This document shows positions 59,837 to 64,000 of a stretch of 64,000 nt of DNA, in pieces. The notes beneath the pieces are model-generated. The model was not told where the DNA came from, ran no database searches, and saw only the letters and a program-made list of their open reading frames with translations. The DNA is from Nitratireductor aestuarii (GTDB taxonomy: Bacteria; Pseudomonadota; Alphaproteobacteria; Rhizobiales; Rhizobiaceae): positions 1 to 64,000 of the forward strand of contig NZ_BMIF01000015.1 in assembly GCF_014641695.1 (NCBI RefSeq), in the 5' to 3' direction. The translations under genes and the position numbers were made by a program. Each line of letters opens with the position of its first letter. The stretch's first letter is position 1.

Positions 59837-60317
59837 ATTGCTTTGAAGCATTGAGCCTCAGGCTGCGCCGCACTTCATAACCGAACGCCGCCAAGGGTTC
59901 AATGCGGAAAGCGGGATTTCTCCAGCGGCAGAAATCACAGGTGCGAATCCTGTCGGTGCGCATGGGGAAGTTTGGTGGGAAGTGGCATGGTATGGTGGCG
60001 ATGTGCGCGAGTGATACGCCGACGTAGCGCGCGATAACTTATTCAAAATTGACGAGCTTCTGCCTCAGTCCCCTCATTCACCCAGACGTGGCGTAGCCAA
60101 TCGCAAACGTGGGATATTGAAGATGGCCTCTCGGTTCTAAGTGCCTGCCCCACGAGCAGAAGAAATCTGCACAAAGGCATTAATCCCGGTCGCAATTAGC
60201 GACATCGACGTGGCGTTCATGAGCTGCTCGCCCGCCGATCCCATCGGTCGTCAGCGAAAACATCGTACATGGCCATGGATTGACACTGGCGCGAATGCGG
60301 ATAGATTGCGCCCGATC
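59837..60317. other. Intergenic stretch without an intact gene
   Basis: Between the tRNA fragment and the cobalamin riboswitch I find no convincing gene. It contains the T-arm-like sequence at 59932 and short frames of fewer than 75 codons without family resemblance. The promoter of the riboswitch transcript should lie near 60270-60315. Confidence 0.5.
59932..59961 (+). other. tRNA 3'-end-like T-arm
   Basis: ACAGG (59937-59941), loop TGCGAAT and CCTGT (59949-59953) form a five-pair T-arm of tRNA type, followed by CGGTGCGC resembling an acceptor 3' strand. The loop differs from the usual TTCGAAT. No 5' partner lies directly upstream on the plus strand. The nearby tRNA 5' fragment is on the opposite strand, so the two are not simple halves of one gene. 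Confidence 0.35.
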
Positions 60318-60491
60318 AAGGTTCTTCCACGCCGGTTCTGCCGGAGTGGAAGCTAAGAGGGAATCCGGTGAGAAACCGGAGCTGACCCGCAACTGTAAGC
60401 GGCGAGTTTCTACGCCATCGACGTCACTGGCATCTATGCCGGGAAGACAGGCGAAGCAGCGACGACCCGTGAGCCAGGAGACCTGCCTGAC
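60318..60491 (+). promoter_or_regulatory. Cobalamin riboswitch
   Basis: The conserved core GAGGGAATCCGGTGAGAAAC (60357-60376) is followed by CGGAGCTGACCCGCAACTGT and AAGC, and the B12 box GAGCCAGGAGACCTGCC lies at 60471-60487. These are the diagnostic parts of an AdoCbl/cobalamin aptamer. It sits 116 bp upstream of the TTG-started gene at 60608, so it should repress that operon when cobalamin is plentiful, probably at translation or termination. Genes under this control are usually for cobalamin synthesis or cobalt/corrinoid uptake. Confidence 0.95.
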
Positions 60492-60607
60492 TGCATAGAG
60501 TTCCGTGGTCGGGGTATGCCACAGGAGCGCGTGTCTGCGCGGCCGCCTTCTGCACATCTGCGCGACCCGTCTTCCAATTCCCGACCGCATCAGGTTGGAG
60601 GTTTCTT

Positions 60608-61429
60608 TTGGAAGACATTGTTTCGGACTCCATTCCAGTTTCAGATGCGACTGCAACCGGGCGCGCCGTGATGCTCGTCGCCAAGTCCGCGTTTTCAGCC
60701 GCACCCCATGCCGAAATGCGCCGTATCGCCGAGATGGCGGAGAGGCTGCCCGGCGTCGCCATTGCCGTGGCCTGTTATTCCGAGCAGGGCCAGCCCTCCT
60801 TGCGCGATGCGCTCCTGTCGCTGCGCGATGGTTCGCATGAAGCGATCCTTGTCGTCCCCCTGGTGCTTCCGCTGGAGCCAAGTTTCCTCAATTGGATCAC
60901 GCGCTCGCTGAAACGCTGGCAATCCAAATATCCGGGCGGATGGCCGCCGATCCGCATCGCTCGCGATATCGCACGGAGCATTCATTTCGAAGCGGCGCTG
61001 GGAGCGCTGATCGACGGTGCAGCAGAAGAGCCGGCAATCCTCGCAGATGAAAATGCGAAGCTTGAAGGCTCGCTGGTTCCGCCACAGAAGCGGCGCGTGC
61101 TGGTCTGCGAGGGAGGGGCCTGCAATGCGGCAGGCGCCGACGCCCTTTGGGGACACCTGCGCAACCTTCAGGTCGACCGCAAGCTGCGCGTAACAGGTGA
61201 CGGGACCATGACGGCGAAGGCCACATGCCTCGGCCCCTGCAATCTCGCGCCGGTTTTTCAGGTCTTTCCGGAAGGCACCTATTACGGCGGTGTCACGGAA
61301 GAAGCCATCGACCGCATCGTCGAGGAACACCTGCTCGGCGGTCACATCGTCCAGGAATTCGCCTACGAACCCACGGGCCGTAAGCAGCGCTTGCGTCCGA
61401 CGCAGAACCATCCATCAACAGGAGAGTGA
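60608..61429 (+). CDS. CbiX-like domain fused to [2Fe-2S] thioredoxin-like ferredoxin
   Basis: The 273-residue protein begins at TTG 60608, with GGAGG 6 bases upstream. Residues about 18-150 resemble a CbiX/SirB cobaltochelatase lobe (VMLVAKSAFSAAPHAEMRRI, ILVVPLVLPLEPSF). The usual GHG metal-site histidine is missing, though a His lies in APHAEM. Residues about 170-250 form a thioredoxin-like ferredoxin with CEGGAC and CLGPC cysteine pairs and PEGTYYGGV. It lies directly under a cobalamin riboswitch, so a role in cobalt insertion, reduction or delivery is likely. Whether it is a true chelatase is uncertain. Confidence 0.82.
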   Translation: MEDIVSDSIPVSDATATGRAVMLVAKSAFSAAPHAEMRRIAEMAERLPGVAIAVACYSEQGQPSLRDALLSLRDGSHEAILVVPLVLPLEPSFLNWITRSLKRWQSKYPGGWPPIRIARDIARSIHFEAALGALIDGAAEEPAILADENAKLEGSLVPPQKRRVLVCEGGACNAAGADALWGHLRNLQVDRKLRVTGDGTMTAKATCLGPCNLAPVFQVFPEGTYYGGVTEEAIDRIVEEHLLGGHIVQEFAYEPTGRKQRLRPTQNHPSTGE

Positions 61430-61430
61430 A

Positions 61431-62963
61431 ATGAACTATTTCTCGCGGACGGCGCTTGCCGCGCTGGTAACCGCATGGCCGACATTTGCCGTGCCAGCCT
61501 TTGCGCAGGAAGCCGCGTCGGTGGAAGAGCAGGTGCTGCGGCTTGTCACCGTCAACATGCCGCGCTCGCTCGATCCGATCAATATCGATGCCCAGCGCAT
61601 CATTAATAACGGCTATGCGGAACCGCTCGTATATGCCAGCCTCGACGGCGCAAACCTCATTCCGGCGCTTGCGAAAAGCTGGGAACTCGTGGAACCGACG
61701 CTCTGGCGGATCGAATTGCAGCCGAGCGCGACGTTTTGGAGCGGCGCGCCGGTGGATGCGGCCGCCGTGCAGGCTTCGTTCGAGCGGCATCAGGAGAAGA
61801 ACGCCCGTGCAGCCTCCATCTTGCGGGGCGCAACCTTCAAGGCCGTCGGGCTTACAACGCTCGAAATCCGTACCGAAAAGCCCGATCCCGCCTTCCTGTT
61901 CAAGACGGTGACGATCGCCATCCACAATGCCGCGCGCGCCGATGAAATCGGTGACCGCTATGCGATGGAGGCCGACCTTTCCGGCTATTTCAAGCCGACG
62001 GAATTCATTCCCGGCGAGCTTGTGGTGGCTGAACCATTCGAAGGTTACTGGGGCGAGCAGCCCAAGCTGCAACGTCTCGAAGCGCGCTTCGTGGTCGATC
62101 CGCAGACGCGCTATCTCGCCATGCAGTCCGGCGAGGCCGACATGGACGCCAACGTCCAGTTCGAGCAGCGCCGTGCCTATATCCGCAGCAAGGATTACAC
62201 CTTCCCTGAAGTCAACAAGACCAACTGGAACATCTGGATGAACTATCGCCATCCGCTGCTTCAGGATGTGAAGCTGCGGGAAGCGTTGAGCCTCGGCACC
62301 GACCGCAACGAGATCGTCGATGGCGTGATGGCTCCCTTCGCGGTGCATTCGACCGGCCATTTTCCGGCTGGCCTGCCCTATGCCATCGAGGAAAGCCAGG
62401 TGACGGACCCGGAACGCGCGAAGGCGCTGCTGGATGAACTCGGCTGGAAGCCGGGCGCGGACGGCATCCGCGAACGCGACGGCAAGAAGCTGGAATTCAC
62501 CGTGCTGACCTATGGCTGGTGGCAGACCGTGGCGATCGCGCTGGAAGCGCAATGGCGCAAGATCGGCGTTGCCACCACGCTGCGTGTGGTGGAGCCGACC
62601 GCCTCGAACCAGATCATGCTCGATGGCGATTTCGATATCGCCACCTACTGTTCCTGCGGTACCCCGACCGGTGACCTGAGTGGCCAGCTCACCAGCTTCT
62701 ACCATTCGGAGGCGGTGCAGAACTGGCAGCGTTATGCAAATCCGGACGTGGATGCGCTGATCGAGAAGCTGAGCACCGAAGCTGATACCGAGACGCGCTT
62801 TGCGCTGGCCAAGGAGATCCAGCAGAAGGTCATGGCCGATTACGCTCTGATCTATGTTGGAAACACGGAACTCATCGGTATCGCGCATGCCGCACGGATT
62901 GCGGGAGTGAATCCCGAGCGGGCGCGCGATATCACGCCTTCCATGTATATCGCGGCGGAGTAA
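61431..62963 (+). CDS. ABC transporter binding protein, peptide/nickel type
   Basis: The 510-residue protein has a Sec signal (cleavage after PAFAQ, near residue 25) and a family 5 solute-binding fold. Visible stretches are NNGYAEPLVYASLDGANLIP, LAKSWELVEPTLWRIELQPS and LREALSLGTDRNEIVDGVMA. Relatives bind peptides, nickel or metal chelates. It starts 2 bp after the CbiX-like gene (GGAGAGTG just upstream) and is under the same riboswitch. Cobalt-chelate or corrinoid uptake is therefore the best guess. Nickel or peptides cannot be excluded. Confidence 0.87.
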   Translation: MNYFSRTALAALVTAWPTFAVPAFAQEAASVEEQVLRLVTVNMPRSLDPINIDAQRIINNGYAEPLVYASLDGANLIPALAKSWELVEPTLWRIELQPSATFWSGAPVDAAAVQASFERHQEKNARAASILRGATFKAVGLTTLEIRTEKPDPAFLFKTVTIAIHNAARADEIGDRYAMEADLSGYFKPTEFIPGELVVAEPFEGYWGEQPKLQRLEARFVVDPQTRYLAMQSGEADMDANVQFEQRRAYIRSKDYTFPEVNKTNWNIWMNYRHPLLQDVKLREALSLGTDRNEIVDGVMAPFAVHSTGHFPAGLPYAIEESQVTDPERAKALLDELGWKPGADGIRERDGKKLEFTVLTYGWWQTVAIALEAQWRKIGVATTLRVVEPTASNQIMLDGDFDIATYCSCGTPTGDLSGQLTSFYHSEAVQNWQRYANPDVDALIEKLSTEADTETRFALAKEIQQKVMADYALIYVGNTELIGIAHAARIAGVNPERARDITPSMYIAAE

Positions 62964-62966
62964 GAC

Positions 62967-63929
62967 GTGCTCGCCTATGCACTTAGACGCGCATTTGCGG
63001 GGCTTTCGGTCTTGCTCGGGATAACCGTGGTCGTCTTTTTGATACTGCGGTTTATCCCGGGCGACCCGGCCACGGCAGTGTTGCTCACCATGGTTGAACC
63101 CGGCCTCGATTCGGCGCAGATCACGCAGCGCGACATCGCTGACGTGCGCGACCAGATGGGCCTGAACGACCCGCTGCCGCAGCAATACGCGACGTGGCTG
63201 GGGCGAGTCTTGACGGGAAATCTCGGAACCTCGCTGCGCAGTCGCCAGCCCATAGCCGATGAGCTGGCGACTCGCATTCCGGCCACGCTGAAACTTGGCG
63301 GTGCCGCACTTCTGGTGATGTTCCTCATCGCCATTCCAAGCGGAATTCTCGGCGGGCTTTATGCGGGACGCAGCACGGATCATGTGAGCCGGGTGCTGAG
63401 CCTCGTCGGTGAATCGATGCCGAGCTTCTTTCTCGGTGTCCTTCTCATCTATCTTTTCGCGATCAAGCTGGGCTGGCTCCCGGCGATGGGCGGCCGGCGA
63501 CCCGAGAGCATCATCCTGCCGGCAATCACCCTCGGCGTCGGTATCGCGGCAGCAACCTCGCGGCTCTTGCGCGCCAGCCTGTTGGATACGCTGTCGCAAC
63601 CCTATATGCTGATGGCGGAAGCCAAGGGAATGAAGCGCAGCACGCTGCTGTTCCGCTATGCTCTGCGGCCTGCACTGATCCCGGTCCTCACCTCAGCCTC
63701 GCTGGTTGCCGGTGGGCTTCTGGGCGGTGCGGCTGTGGTGGAGACGGTCTTCGCCTGGCCGGGCGTCGGGCGCTATATGATCGAAGCCATCAGTGGCCGT
63801 GACTATCCGGTGATCCAGGGCTTTACCCTCCTGATGGCCATGCTGTTCGTCATCATCAATTTCGTGGTGGACATCCTCTACCGTTTCCTGGACCCGCGGG
63901 TCCGTGTCGAGGAGCGCGGCAATGTCTGA
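62967..63929 (+). CDS. ABC transporter permease, DppB/NikB type
   Basis: The 320-residue permease begins MLAYALRRAFAGLSVLLGIT, has FLILRFIPGDPA near residue 28 and the EAA-loop region AEAKGMKRSTLLFRYALRPA near 215. The late AVVETVFAWPGVGRYMIEAI is typical of DppB. It starts at a GTG 3 bp after the binding-protein stop. Its end overlaps the next permease gene by 8 bp. It forms half of the transport channel. Confidence 0.9.
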   Translation: MLAYALRRAFAGLSVLLGITVVVFLILRFIPGDPATAVLLTMVEPGLDSAQITQRDIADVRDQMGLNDPLPQQYATWLGRVLTGNLGTSLRSRQPIADELATRIPATLKLGGAALLVMFLIAIPSGILGGLYAGRSTDHVSRVLSLVGESMPSFFLGVLLIYLFAIKLGWLPAMGGRRPESIILPAITLGVGIAAATSRLLRASLLDTLSQPYMLMAEAKGMKRSTLLFRYALRPALIPVLTSASLVAGGLLGGAAVVETVFAWPGVGRYMIEAISGRDYPVIQGFTLLMAMLFVIINFVVDILYRFLDPRVRVEERGNV

Positions 63930-64000
63930 TCGTGTTCTGCGCCGCTTCAGCGGCAGCCTGCGGCGTGATCCGGTGGGCATCCTTCTGCTCGCCATCGTTA
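63922..64000 (+). CDS. ABC transporter permease, DppC/NikC type (partial, right edge)
   Basis: The ATG at 63922 lies inside the end of the DppB-like gene and opens a frame of 26 codons to the window edge. It reads SDRVLRRFSGSLRRDPVGIL and then a hydrophobic start (LLLAIV). This is the usual cytoplasmic N-terminus of DppC-type permeases. ATPase genes are expected beyond the window. Confidence 0.8.
   Translation, partial: MSDRVLRRFSGSLRRDPVGILLLAIV

Noticed and set aside
61293-63599. A 768-codon open frame on the minus strand
   Set aside because: It runs antisense to the binding protein and DppB-like permease, which have clear family motifs; its own translation is rich in Arg, His and Gln with no recognisable domain. 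It is a high-GC shadow frame.
1-64000. CRISPR array, prophage or plasmid replication origin
   Set aside because: No regularly spaced direct repeats, no phage structural or integrase genes, and no rep/par genes or iterons were seen.

Overview
The window looks like a chromosomal accessory region of an alphaproteobacterium of the Hyphomicrobiales (Brucella/Ochrobactrum, Phyllobacteriaceae or a close relative). This is an inference from the gene style: many HAAT, polar amino acid and peptide-type ABC transporters, moderately high GC, tightly overlapping operons and a cobalamin riboswitch. No rRNA or complete tRNA is present, so the taxonomy is only suggestive.

Layout. 1-1.9 kb is scrambled ground: the start of an IS66-like transposase gene with a palindromic end, an unrecognised protein, a frameshifted metallophosphoesterase and a stub of an SDR gene. 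1.9-38.1 kb is a roughly 36 kb carboxylic-acid catabolic island. It holds two complete branched-chain-type (LivFGHMJ-like) ABC uptake systems, two acyl-CoA ligases, three acyl-CoA dehydrogenases, four enoyl-CoA hydratases, an alpha-methylacyl-CoA racemase-like protein, a 17-beta-HSD10-like dehydrogenase, a thiolase, a FadB-like bifunctional enzyme, two phosphotransferase-family proteins, quinone oxidoreductases and a TetR regulator. Seven copies of one palindrome-like motif (consensus AATCAARCGTTTGTTNGAT) sit in the promoters of these operons and probably form the TetR regulon. The racemase and HSD10-like enzymes hint at an alpha-methyl-branched substrate such as an isoprenoid or steroid-derived acid; the substrate itself is not shown.

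38.2-38.9 kb is a decayed stretch containing remnants of a [2Fe-2S] molybdo-hydroxylase small subunit and, less surely, of a lactonase-like beta-propeller. 38.9-49.9 kb is one operon ending in an RpiR regulator: class III aminotransferase, dihydropyrimidinase-like hydrolase, nitrilase-family amidase, M20 carbamoylase, a four-gene polar amino acid ABC transporter, a beta-aminotransferase-like enzyme and a beta-keto acid cleavage enzyme (BKACE). Together these read as a route from a cyclic ureide through an N-carbamoyl-beta-amino acid and a beta-amino acid to a beta-keto acid that is cleaved with acetyl-CoA.

50.5-59.3 kb is bracketed by a degenerate and an intact IS6-family element in the same orientation. 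Between them lies the most unusual locus: an AraC-type regulator divergent from an operon that encodes a thiamine-diphosphate 2-oxoacid dehydrogenase E1 alpha subunit carrying a twin-arginine signal peptide, its E1 beta partner, a small zinc-finger protein, two paralogous exported c-type cytochromes, an MBOAT O-acyltransferase and an AlgJ/SGNH-like membrane protein. No E2 or E3 is present. This suggests a periplasmic TPP-dependent oxidase or dehydrogenase passing electrons to cytochrome c.

59.3-64 kb holds an MFS gene cut by the intact IS, tRNA fragments, and then a cobalamin riboswitch controlling a CbiX-like/[2Fe-2S] fusion protein and a peptide/nickel-type ABC transporter that runs off the right edge, probably for cobalt or corrinoid uptake.
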